Origin: Amaricoccus sp047275745
GTDB taxonomy: Bacteria > Pseudomonadota > Alphaproteobacteria > Rhodobacterales > Rhodobacteraceae
Reading direction: 5' to 3'
Assembly: GCF_047275745.1 (NCBI RefSeq)
Contig: NZ_JBKQWU010000012.1
Coordinates: 1-64,000 of the forward strand
Length of the DNA: 64,000 nucleotides
The position numbers and the translations under genes were made by a program. This document shows, in pieces, positions 48,570 to 56,593 of this stretch (position 1 is its first letter; each line of letters opens with the position of its first letter). The notes under the pieces were generated by a model, which saw nothing but the letters and a program-made list of their open reading frames with translations, made no database searches and was not told the DNA's origin.

Positions 48570-49943
48570 ATGCGCAATATCCTCACGGGCATCCCCACGG
48601 GTACCGCCCTCACTCTCATCGCGTGTTTCGCAGCCCAGGCCGATCCTCTGCCGGTCGAAAAGGACGAACTCACGCTCGGTTTCATCAAGCTCACCGACAT
48701 GGCGCCGCTCGCCATCGCCTACGAGAAGCATTTCTTCGAAGATGAGGGGCTCTATGTCCGCCTCGAGGCGCAGGCCAACTGGAAGGTACTGCTGAACCGG
48801 GTGATCTCCGGCGAACTCGACGGCGCGCACATGCTGGCGGGCCAGCCGCTGGCCGCGACGGTCGGCTATGGCACCAAGGCGCATATCGTCACGCCGTTCT
48901 CGATGGACCTGAACGGCAATGCGATCACCGTTTCCAACGCCGTCTGGGACGCGATGGCGCCGCTGGTTCCGCGCGGGCCGGACGGCAAGCCGGAGCATCC
49001 GATCTCGGCGGCCGCGCTCCGCCCGGCGATCGACGCGGCGCACGAACGTGGCAGCCCGTTCAACATGGGCATGGTCTTCCCGGTCTCGACGCACAACTAC
49101 GAACTGCGCTACTGGCTCGCCGCCGGCGGGCTCAACCCGGGCTTCTACGGCAAGAGCGATGCGAAGGGGCAGATCGCCGCCGATGTGCTGCTCTCGGTGA
49201 CGCCGCCGCCGCAGATGCCGGCGACGCTCGAAGCCGGCACGATCGCCGGCTATTCGGTGGGCGAGCCCTGGAACCAGGCGGCGGTCTTCAAGAAGATCGG
49301 GCTTCCGGTCGTCACCGACGAGCAGATCTTCGAGAAGAACCCCGAGAAGGTCTTCGGGCTGACGGCGGAATTCGTCGAGCGGAACCCCAACACCACGCTC
49401 GCGCTCACCAAGGCGCTGATCCGCGCCGTCGAATGGCTCGATGCCGACAATGGCGCCAACAGGGCCGAGGCGGTGGAGATCCTCTCGCATTCCTCGTACG
49501 TCGGCGCCGACGCGGAGGTCATCGCCAATTCGATGACCGGCACTTTCGCCTTCGGCGCGGACGACGTGCGCCCGGCGCCGGATTTCAACATCTTCTTCCG
49601 CGACTTCGCGAGCTACCCCTACTACTCCGACGCGGTCTGGACGCTGACCCAGATGCGCCGCTGGGGGCAGATCGCCGAGGAAAAGCCCGACGCCTGGTAC
49701 GACGAGACCGCCAAATCCGTCTACAAGCCCGCGATCTACGAGGAGGCCGCACGGCTCCTGATCGAGGAAGGCCGCGCCAAGGCGGAGGATTTCCCCTTCG
49801 GCAGTGATGGCTACAAGGCCCCGACGAGCGCCTTCATCGACGGCGTCGAATACGACGGCCGCGCGCCGAACGACTACCTCACGAAATTTCCGATCGGGTT
49901 GAAGGGCGGGCAGACCGTCACCAGCGCCGGCGTGCAGGGTTGA
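48570..49943 (+). CDS. nrtA: NrtA, nitrate ABC transporter substrate-binding protein
   Basis: 457 residues. An N-terminal hydrophobic export signal (about 1-24) precedes the binding fold: LTLGFIKLTDMAPLAIAYEKHFFEDEGL, LEAQANWKVLLNRVISGELDGAHMLAGQP, FPVSTHNYELRYWLAAGG and TIAGYSVGEPWNQAAVFKK, the NrtA/CmpA pattern. It captures nitrate (possibly nitrite) in the periplasm. It is the first gene after the antitermination leader. Its stop is adjacent to the nrtB start region. Confidence 0.94.
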   Translation: MRNILTGIPTGTALTLIACFAAQADPLPVEKDELTLGFIKLTDMAPLAIAYEKHFFEDEGLYVRLEAQANWKVLLNRVISGELDGAHMLAGQPLAATVGYGTKAHIVTPFSMDLNGNAITVSNAVWDAMAPLVPRGPDGKPEHPISAAALRPAIDAAHERGSPFNMGMVFPVSTHNYELRYWLAAGGLNPGFYGKSDAKGQIAADVLLSVTPPPQMPATLEAGTIAGYSVGEPWNQAAVFKKIGLPVVTDEQIFEKNPEKVFGLTAEFVERNPNTTLALTKALIRAVEWLDADNGANRAEAVEILSHSSYVGADAEVIANSMTGTFAFGADDVRPAPDFNIFFRDFASYPYYSDAVWTLTQMRRWGQIAEEKPDAWYDETAKSVYKPAIYEEAARLLIEEGRAKAEDFPFGSDGYKAPTSAFIDGVEYDGRAPNDYLTKFPIGLKGGQTVTSAGVQG

Positions 49944-49954
49944 TGGAGGCCCGG

Positions 49955-51022
49955 ATGACACTCGCTCTCGACACCAATCCCGAGGCCGATGCCCGCCGCG
50001 CCCGCCGCGTCGCCCGCGCCTCCCGCGCCGCCGACGTGCTGGAAACGCTCGGCCTCGCCTTCCTCGCGCCGCTGGTGAAGGCCGTCGCCGGCGACGATCC
50101 GGCGGGCAATCTGAAGAGCTTCGCGCGCCTGCTCGGCATCCCGCTGATCGCGATCGCGCTCTTCCTTTTCGCCTGGGGTCAGTTGGCGCCGCGCGTGCAG
50201 ACTTCGCTCGGGGCGCTGCCGGGACCGGGCGCGGTCTGGGAGCAGGCGGTGGCCTTGCACGAGGACTACCGCGTCGATCAGCAGAAGGAGGCGGACTTCT
50301 TCGCCCGGCAGGAGGTACGCAACGCCGAGCTCGCCGCGCAGGGCCAGCCGGTCCGGCTCCACGCATATACCGGCGCGCCGACCTTCTACGACCAGATCTG
50401 GACCTCGATCCAGACCGTGCTCTTCGGCTTCGCCATCGCGACGCTGGTGGCGGTCCCCGTGGGCATCCTCTGCGGGCTCAGCCCCACGGTGAACCTCGGG
50501 CTGACGCCGCTCATCCAGATCTTCAAGCCGGTCTCGCCGCTCGCCTGGCTGCCGATCGTGACCATGGTGGTCTCGGCGCTCTACACGACGACGAGCGGCG
50601 GCATGTCGAAGAGCTTCCTCGTCTCGGCGATCACCGTGACGCTCTGCTCGCTTTGGCCCACGCTCATCAATACCGGAGTGGGCGTCGCCTCGATCGACAA
50701 GGATCTCGTGAATGTCGGCCGGGTGCTGAAGCTCTCGACCTGGACCAAGATCACCAAGCTGGTGCTGCCCTCGGCGCTGCCGCTCATCTTCACCGGGCTC
50801 CGGCTCTCGCTCGGGGTCGGCTGGATGGTGCTGATCGCCGCCGAGATGCTGGCGCAGAATCCGGGCCTCGGAAAGTTCGTCTGGGACGAGTTCCAGAACG
50901 GCAGTTCCAACAGCCTCGCCCGGATCATGGTCGCGGTGCTCACGATCGGCATCATCGGCTTCCTCCTCGACCGGATCATGTTCGCGATCCAGTCGGCGGT
51001 CTCCACCACCACCAAGCGGTGA
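49955..51022 (+). CDS. nrtB: NrtB, nitrate ABC transporter permease
   Basis: 355 residues with about six membrane spans and a long N-terminal extension (about 1-60). The EAA-loop region VGRVLKLSTWTKITKLVLPSALPLIFTGLRLSLGVGWMVL is that of the BPD_transp_1 permeases of nitrate/taurine-type importers. GGAGG at 49945-49949 is 5 bases before ATG 49955; an ATG at 49943 overlapping the nrtA stop is also possible. Forms the channel as a homodimer with the fused ATPase encoded next. Confidence 0.92.
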   Translation: MTLALDTNPEADARRARRVARASRAADVLETLGLAFLAPLVKAVAGDDPAGNLKSFARLLGIPLIAIALFLFAWGQLAPRVQTSLGALPGPGAVWEQAVALHEDYRVDQQKEADFFARQEVRNAELAAQGQPVRLHAYTGAPTFYDQIWTSIQTVLFGFAIATLVAVPVGILCGLSPTVNLGLTPLIQIFKPVSPLAWLPIVTMVVSALYTTTSGGMSKSFLVSAITVTLCSLWPTLINTGVGVASIDKDLVNVGRVLKLSTWTKITKLVLPSALPLIFTGLRLSLGVGWMVLIAAEMLAQNPGLGKFVWDEFQNGSSNSLARIMVAVLTIGIIGFLLDRIMFAIQSAVSTTTKR

Positions 51023-51027
51023 GCACC

Positions 51028-52680
51028 ATGCCCATTCTCGAACTCGCAAACGTCAGCAAGGGCCATGGGGGACACCCGGTCCTGAAGGACATCTCCCTCT
51101 CGATCGAACCCGGCCAGTTCGTCGCCGTCCTCGGCTTCTCCGGCACCGGCAAGACCACGCTCGTCAACCTCGTCGCGGGGCTCACCGCGCCCGACAGCGG
51201 TTTCGTGACCTTTAAGGGCGCCCCCGTCACCCAGCCGAGCCCGGAGCGCGCGCTGGTCTTCCAGTCCTACGCGCTGATGCCGTGGCTCTCGGTCACCGAC
51301 AACATCCGCCTCGCGGTGGACGCGGTGCACAAGGGCGGGAAGGCCGAACGGGCCGCGCTGGTCGATCGTTACGTGGCGATGGTGGGTCTCTCGCATGCCC
51401 GCGACCGCAAGCCTTCCGAGCTTTCGGGCGGCATGCGCCAGCGCGTCGCGGTGGCGAGGGCGCTCGCCATGGAGCCGGAGATGCTGCTCATGGACGAGCC
51501 GCTCTCCGCGCTCGACGCGCTCACGCGCGCCAATCTCGCCGACGAGATCGAGCGGATCTGGGAGGCGGAGCGCCGCACGGTCCTCATGATCACCAACGAC
51601 GTGGACGAGGCGCTGATCCTCGCGGACCGCGTGCTGGTCCTGAACCCGGACGGCACGCTGGGGCCGGATGTGAAGGTCACGCTGCCCCGGCCACGCGACC
51701 GGATGAGCCTCAACGACAATCCGGTCTTCAAGTCGCTCCGCGCCGAGATCACCCAGTACCTCATGGAAGTCGGGATCGCCGCGAAGGCGCCCTCGGTGCG
51801 CCAGCTTCCCGTGGTCACCCCGCGCCACGCGCTGCCCTCGGCCTATGCCAAGGCGGCGCCGAAGCCGATGATCGGCGACGACCGCTATCTCCATTTCTCG
51901 CAGCTCTACAAGACCTATGCGACGCCGAAGGGGCCGCTCACCGTGGTGAAGGACTACAACCTCACCATGAAGCGGGGCGAGTTCGTCTCGGTGATCGGGC
52001 ATTCCGGCTGCGGCAAGTCCACCGTGCTGACCATGGCCGCCGGCCTCAACGGCATCTCGTCCGGCGCCATCGTGCTCGACGGCACCCACGTCCAGGGCGC
52101 CGACCCGGAGCGCGCCGTGGTGTTCCAGAGCCCGAACCTGATGCCCTGGCTGACCGCCAAGGAGAACGTCGCCATCGGCGCCCACCGGGTCTATCCGAAG
52201 GCGACCCGCGCCGAACGGCAGGAGGTGGTGGAATACTATCTCGAAAAGGTCGGGCTCGGCGATGCGATGGACCGTCTCGCCGCCGACATGTCGAACGGCA
52301 TGCGTCAGCGCGTCGGCATCGCCCGCGCCTTCGCGCTCTCGCCGAAGCTCCTGCTGCTCGACGAGCCCTTCGGCATGCTCGACAGCCTGACCCGCTGGGA
52401 ACTGCAGGAAGTGCTGATGGAGGTCTGGTCGCAGACGCGCGTCACCGCGATCTGCGTGACTCACGATGTGGACGAGGCGATCCTGCTCTCCGAGCGGGTG
52501 GTGATGATGACCAACGGCCCGGAAGCCACCATCGGCCGGATCGTGGACGTGGACCTGCCGCGCCCGCGCACCCGCAAGGCGCTGGTCGAGCATTCCGACT
52601 ACTACCGCTACCGCGCCTCGGTGCTCGAATTCCTCGAGGAATACGAGCATGGCGCCCATCCGAAGAAAGAGGTGGCGTGA
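51028..52680 (+). CDS. nrtC: Fused two-domain nitrate ABC transporter ATPase (NrtC/NrtD type)
   Basis: 550 residues with two NBDs in one chain. NBD1: Walker A GFSGTGKT (36-43), signature LSGGMRQR (132-139), Walker B LLMDEPLSALD, and Asn 190 where the switch His is expected (MITNDVDEA). NBD2: Walker A GHSGCGKST, signature MSNGMRQR (421-428), Walker B LLLLDEPFGMLD and switch His 479 (CVTHDVDEA). The C-terminal solute-sensing domain of cyanobacterial NrtC is absent. Starts six bases after nrtB. Powers nitrate uptake. One composite ATP site combines both unusual features (see findings). Confidence 0.92.
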   Translation: MPILELANVSKGHGGHPVLKDISLSIEPGQFVAVLGFSGTGKTTLVNLVAGLTAPDSGFVTFKGAPVTQPSPERALVFQSYALMPWLSVTDNIRLAVDAVHKGGKAERAALVDRYVAMVGLSHARDRKPSELSGGMRQRVAVARALAMEPEMLLMDEPLSALDALTRANLADEIERIWEAERRTVLMITNDVDEALILADRVLVLNPDGTLGPDVKVTLPRPRDRMSLNDNPVFKSLRAEITQYLMEVGIAAKAPSVRQLPVVTPRHALPSAYAKAAPKPMIGDDRYLHFSQLYKTYATPKGPLTVVKDYNLTMKRGEFVSVIGHSGCGKSTVLTMAAGLNGISSGAIVLDGTHVQGADPERAVVFQSPNLMPWLTAKENVAIGAHRVYPKATRAERQEVVEYYLEKVGLGDAMDRLAADMSNGMRQRVGIARAFALSPKLLLLDEPFGMLDSLTRWELQEVLMEVWSQTRVTAICVTHDVDEAILLSERVVMMTNGPEATIGRIVDVDLPRPRTRKALVEHSDYYRYRASVLEFLEEYEHGAHPKKEVA

Positions 52681-53609
52681 TGATGACGCTCGAACGCGCG
52701 ACCTTCATCCAGGCCGCCGAGGTCTGGGTTCCCGATCCGGCGGGCGAATATCTCGTCCGGGCCGAGGGAAGCTGCGGCGCGCATGATGCCTTCGCGGGCC
52801 TGAGCGGCGAGCACGGTTTCGCGCGCGGCGAGGGGCTGCCCGGCCGCGCCTGGTCGGAAGCGCGCCCGATCGTGCTGACCGATCTCGCCGACCCGCGCTT
52901 CTTCCGCGCCGAGGCGGCGCGCGGCGCTGGGCTCGTGGCCGCCGTCGCGCTACCGGTCTTCTGCGGGGCGGCGCTCCGCGGCGTCCTCGTGCTCTTCCGG
53001 GGCGAAGGCGCGGGCGCGGTCGAGGTCTGGCACGCCCAAGCCGGGCCGGACTCGGTCATGACGCTCGACACCGGCTCCTACGGTCCGGCGGAGGCGTTCC
53101 GCGAGATCTCCGAACGCACGACCTTCGAACGCGGCAAGGGCCTGCCCGGTGGCGTCTGGGGCGCGCGCGCGCCGATGCTGATGCGCGACCTGAGCTCCGG
53201 CTCGGGATTCCTGCGCGCCGAGAGCGCCGCCCGGGCCGGGCTTTCGACCGGCCTCGGCATCCCGGCGCCTTCGCCCGCCGCCGGCGATTTCGTCGTGACG
53301 CTGCTTTCGGCGCGCGAGACGCCGATCGCCCGGCGCTTCGAGATCTGGGACGTGAAACCCGGCCGGGGCGGCCAGAAGGGCAGTGCGACGCTCGCCGACG
53401 GGCTCTGCGATGTCGAGGGCCCGCTCTGGACGCGCGAACGCCGGATCGAGGCCTGGCAGGGCCCGGTCGGCCGCGCGCTCGCGACCGGCACGCCCGTCGC
53501 CGAGGCCAGCCCCGCCGCCCTGCCCGCCGGCACCCGCTACGCGGGCGTCGTCGCGCTCCCCATCCACCAGCATGGCGAGGTGACGCGCGTCGTCGCCTGG
53601 TTCTACTGA
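52680..53609 (+). CDS. GAF-like domain protein in the nitrate assimilation operon
   Basis: 309 residues. An internal duplication is visible: FARGEGLPGRAWSEARPIVL... FFRAEAARGAGL (47-84) and FERGKGLPGGVWGARAPMLM... FLRAESAARAGL (149-188), each resembling a GAF-type small-molecule-binding core. A third segment with GTPVAEASPAALPAG and VVALPIHQHGEV closes the protein. No catalytic or DNA-binding motif follows, so it may be a soluble sensor or accessory factor. Starts at ATG 52680, overlapping the ATPase stop by one base, with 17 bp to nirB, which ties it to the pathway. The ligand is unknown. Confidence 0.72.
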   Translation: MMTLERATFIQAAEVWVPDPAGEYLVRAEGSCGAHDAFAGLSGEHGFARGEGLPGRAWSEARPIVLTDLADPRFFRAEAARGAGLVAAVALPVFCGAALRGVLVLFRGEGAGAVEVWHAQAGPDSVMTLDTGSYGPAEAFREISERTTFERGKGLPGGVWGARAPMLMRDLSSGSGFLRAESAARAGLSTGLGIPAPSPAAGDFVVTLLSARETPIARRFEIWDVKPGRGGQKGSATLADGLCDVEGPLWTRERRIEAWQGPVGRALATGTPVAEASPAALPAGTRYAGVVALPIHQHGEVTRVVAWFY

Positions 53610-53626
53610 CAGCCGAGGGAAATCAC

Positions 53627-56071
53627 ATGACGCGCAAACTCGTCGTCGTCGGTGCCGGCATGGCCTCGGGCCGTGCGCTGGAGCACCTGTTCGAAACCGA
53701 TCCGGACGCCTATGAGGTCACGCTCTTCAACGGTGAGCCCAGGGGCAACTACAACCGCCTGATGCTCTCGCCCGTGCTCTCGGGCGAGAAGAGTTACGAG
53801 GAGATCGTCACCCACGACGACGCCTGGTACGCGGCGAACAAGGTCGAGACACGCTTCGGCGAGTCCATCACCAGGATCGACCGCGAGCGCAAGGTCGTCG
53901 TCTCGAAGGGCGGCGAGACGCCCTATGACAAGCTCCTGCTCGCCACCGGCTCCTACCCGTTCATCCTGCCTCTGCCCGGCAACGATCTCGAAGGCGTCAT
54001 CGCCTTCCGCGACATCGACGATGTGGAAAGGATGCTCACGGTCGCCGAGATGCCACAGGCGAAGGCGGTGGTGATCGGCGGCGGCCTGCTCGGCCTCGAA
54101 GCCGCCGCCGGCCTCCGGCTGCGCGGCATGGAGGTCGTGGTCCTCCATGTCATGGGCCATCTGATGGAGCGCCAGCTCGATCCCTCGGCCGGCTACCTGC
54201 TCGGCAAGGATCTGGAGCGCCGCGGCATCAAGGTCCACTGCAAGGCCCAGACCAAGGCGATCCTCGGCAACAACCGCGTCGAGGCCGTGCTGCTCGAGGA
54301 TGGAACCGTCTACGACGCCGATATCGTCGTGATGGCCGTCGGCATCCGGCCCGAGACCCGGCTCGCCCGCGACGCCGCGATAGAGATCGAGCGCGGCATC
54401 ACCGTCGACGACGCGATGCGCACCTCGGACCCGGACATTCTTGCGATCGGTGAATGCGTCGAGCACCGGGGCATGCTCTACGGTCTCGTGGCGCCGCTCT
54501 ACGATCAGGCGAAGGTCGCCGCCCGGACGCTGCTGGACGACGAGGCGGCCTTCGTGCCGGTCGAACTTTCGACCAAGCTCAAGGTCACCGGCTGCGACCT
54601 CTTCTCGGCGGGCGATTTCGGCGAGGGCGAGGACCGCGAGGAGATCGTGTTCCGCGACGCCGCCCGCGGCGTCTACAAGCGCCTCGTCCTCAAGGACAAT
54701 GCGATCATCGGCGCGGTCATGTACGGCGACACCGCCGACGGATCGTGGTTCCTCTCCAAGATCAAGGGCAAGGAGGATATCGCCGCCGGCCGCGACACGC
54801 TGATCTTCGGCCCCGCCTATGCCGGGGGGGCCGCGCTGGACCCTATGGCGGCCGTTGCAGCCTTGCCCGATGAGGCGGAGATCTGCGGTTGCAACGGCGT
54901 CTGCAAGGGGAAGATCGTAGAGGCCATCACCGGGGGCGGGCTCTCCACCCTCGACGAGGTGCGCGCCAGCACGAAGGCAAGCTCCTCCTGCGGCCAGTGC
55001 ACCGGGCTCGTGGAGCAGGTGCTGGCCTCGACGCTCGGCGACGGTTTCGTCCTGCCGACGGCGAAGCCGATGTGCAAATGCACCGAGCTCACGCATGAGG
55101 ATGTGCGCCGGCTCATCAAGTCGAAGGAACTGAAGTCGATGCCCGCCGTCTGGCAGGAACTCGGCTGGAAGACCTCCTGCGGCTGCCCCTCCTGCCGCCC
55201 GGCGCTGAACTTCTACCTGATCGCCGACTGGCCGGACGACTATGTGGACGACGCGCAGTCGCGGTTCATCAACGAACGTGCCCATGCCAACATCCAGAAG
55301 GACGGCACCTTCTCGGTGGTGCCGAGGATGTGGGGCGGCGTCACCACGCCGGGCGAATTGCGCGCCATCGCCGACGCGGCCGAGAAATACAACGTGCCGA
55401 TGGTCAAGGTCACCGGCGGCCAGCGCCTCGACCTGCTGGGCGTGAAGAAGGAGGACCTGCCCGAGATGTGGGCGGATCTCAACGCCGCCGGCCTCGTCTC
55501 GGGCCATGCCTATACCAAGGGCCTGCGTACGGTGAAGACCTGCGTCGGCACCGACTTCTGCCGCTTCGGCACGCAGGATTCGACCGGCCTCGGCATCCGC
55601 CTCGAAAAGCGGCTCTGGGGTTCCTGGACGCCGCACAAGGTCAAGATGGCGGTCTCTGGCTGCCCGCGAAACTGCGCCGAGGCGACCTGCAAGGACGTCG
55701 GCATCGTCTGCACCGACGCGGGATACAACATCGGCGTCGGCGGCGCGGCGGGGCTCGACCTCAAGCAGACCGAGGTGATCGCGACCGCGAAGACCGAGGA
55801 GGAAGCGATGGATATCACCGTCGCCTTCGTCCAGCTCTACCGCGAGCACGCGAAATATCTCGACCGGCCCTACCGCTGGATCGAGAAGGTCGGGCTCGAC
55901 TGGATCAAGGCCCGCGTGGTCGACGACCTGCAGAGCCGGATGGCGCTCGTCACCCGCTTCGACCACAGCCAGACGATTTACCAGCGCGACCCCTGGGCCG
56001 ACCGCGTCGAGGGCGAGGGCAGGCGGGAGTTCGAACCGCTGGCCGATCTGACGATCAGGGCGGCCGAATGA
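53627..56071 (+). CDS. nirB: NAD(P)H nitrite reductase large subunit
   Basis: 814 residues, the expected length. FAD motif VVVGAGMASGRALEHL, NAD motif VVIGGGLLGLEAAAGL (about 145-160), BFD-type [2Fe-2S] centres GCNGVCKGKI (about 420) with CGQC, and TSCGCPSC (about 525), then the siroheme/[4Fe-4S] ligands CVGTDFCRFG and CPRNCAEATC (about 640-690). It reduces nitrite to ammonium in the cytoplasm. A ribosome site GAGGGAAAT lies before ATG 53627. Needs siroheme supplied by the CysG enzyme encoded downstream. Confidence 0.97.
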   Translation: MTRKLVVVGAGMASGRALEHLFETDPDAYEVTLFNGEPRGNYNRLMLSPVLSGEKSYEEIVTHDDAWYAANKVETRFGESITRIDRERKVVVSKGGETPYDKLLLATGSYPFILPLPGNDLEGVIAFRDIDDVERMLTVAEMPQAKAVVIGGGLLGLEAAAGLRLRGMEVVVLHVMGHLMERQLDPSAGYLLGKDLERRGIKVHCKAQTKAILGNNRVEAVLLEDGTVYDADIVVMAVGIRPETRLARDAAIEIERGITVDDAMRTSDPDILAIGECVEHRGMLYGLVAPLYDQAKVAARTLLDDEAAFVPVELSTKLKVTGCDLFSAGDFGEGEDREEIVFRDAARGVYKRLVLKDNAIIGAVMYGDTADGSWFLSKIKGKEDIAAGRDTLIFGPAYAGGAALDPMAAVAALPDEAEICGCNGVCKGKIVEAITGGGLSTLDEVRASTKASSSCGQCTGLVEQVLASTLGDGFVLPTAKPMCKCTELTHEDVRRLIKSKELKSMPAVWQELGWKTSCGCPSCRPALNFYLIADWPDDYVDDAQSRFINERAHANIQKDGTFSVVPRMWGGVTTPGELRAIADAAEKYNVPMVKVTGGQRLDLLGVKKEDLPEMWADLNAAGLVSGHAYTKGLRTVKTCVGTDFCRFGTQDSTGLGIRLEKRLWGSWTPHKVKMAVSGCPRNCAEATCKDVGIVCTDAGYNIGVGGAAGLDLKQTEVIATAKTEEEAMDITVAFVQLYREHAKYLDRPYRWIEKVGLDWIKARVVDDLQSRMALVTRFDHSQTIYQRDPWADRVEGEGRREFEPLADLTIRAAE

Positions 56072-56252
56072 ACCCGCGGCCCCATGACCCCCGGCGTGCC
56101 GAGGGTCTTCATACGGCCTTGAAACCTGGAGAGCAGTCGTTTCGCGCCAACAGGCGCGGAACCAGCCAAACAGACTCGCGCGCACCCGCGCGCCCCGCCT
56201 GGCCGGCAAAGGCCGGCCCGCGCCCTCGGGCGCGCGTGCTCCGGAGGTGAAC

Positions 56253-56588
56253 ATGAACGCGATGATCCAAGGTTGGCTCGACATCGGCGCCCTGACCGAC
56301 ATTCCGGTCCGCGGCGGACGCGTGGTGAAAACCCCGCGCGGCTGCCTCGCGGTCTTCCGCGCGGCGGATGACAGCGTCTTCGCGATCGATGACCGCTGCC
56401 CGCACAAGGGCGGTCCGCTCTCGGACGGGATCGTGCACGGCTACAAGGTGACCTGCCCGCTGCACAGCCTGGTGATCTCGCTGGAGACCGGCTCCGCGCA
56501 AGGCGCCGACGAAGGCCAGGTCCGCACCCATCAGGTGCGCGTGGAGGCTGGCCGCATCCTGCTCGACCCCGCCGCGCTCCGGAGTTGA
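56253..56588 (+). CDS. nirD: Nitrite reductase small subunit, Rieske-type
   Basis: 111 residues. Rieske [2Fe-2S] ligands DDRCPHKGGPLSDG and TCPLHSLVISL (Cys/His pairs at about 47-50 and 68-71) are present. ATG 56253 is chosen: GGAGGTG lies 6 bases before it. An upstream in-frame GTG overlaps that ribosome site. About 180 bp, with GC-rich self-complementary stretches but no gene, separate it from nirB, so the pair is less tightly coupled than usual. Followed by nasA five bases on. Confidence 0.94.
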   Translation: MNAMIQGWLDIGALTDIPVRGGRVVKTPRGCLAVFRAADDSVFAIDDRCPHKGGPLSDGIVHGYKVTCPLHSLVISLETGSAQGADEGQVRTHQVRVEAGRILLDPAALRS

Positions 56589-56593
56589 GAGAG

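Noticed and set aside
53603..56407. A 934-codon open frame on the strand opposite nirB
   Set aside because: It lies antisense to a nirB gene with all cofactor motifs and is a product of high-GC codon bias. It has no ribosome site or domain pattern.
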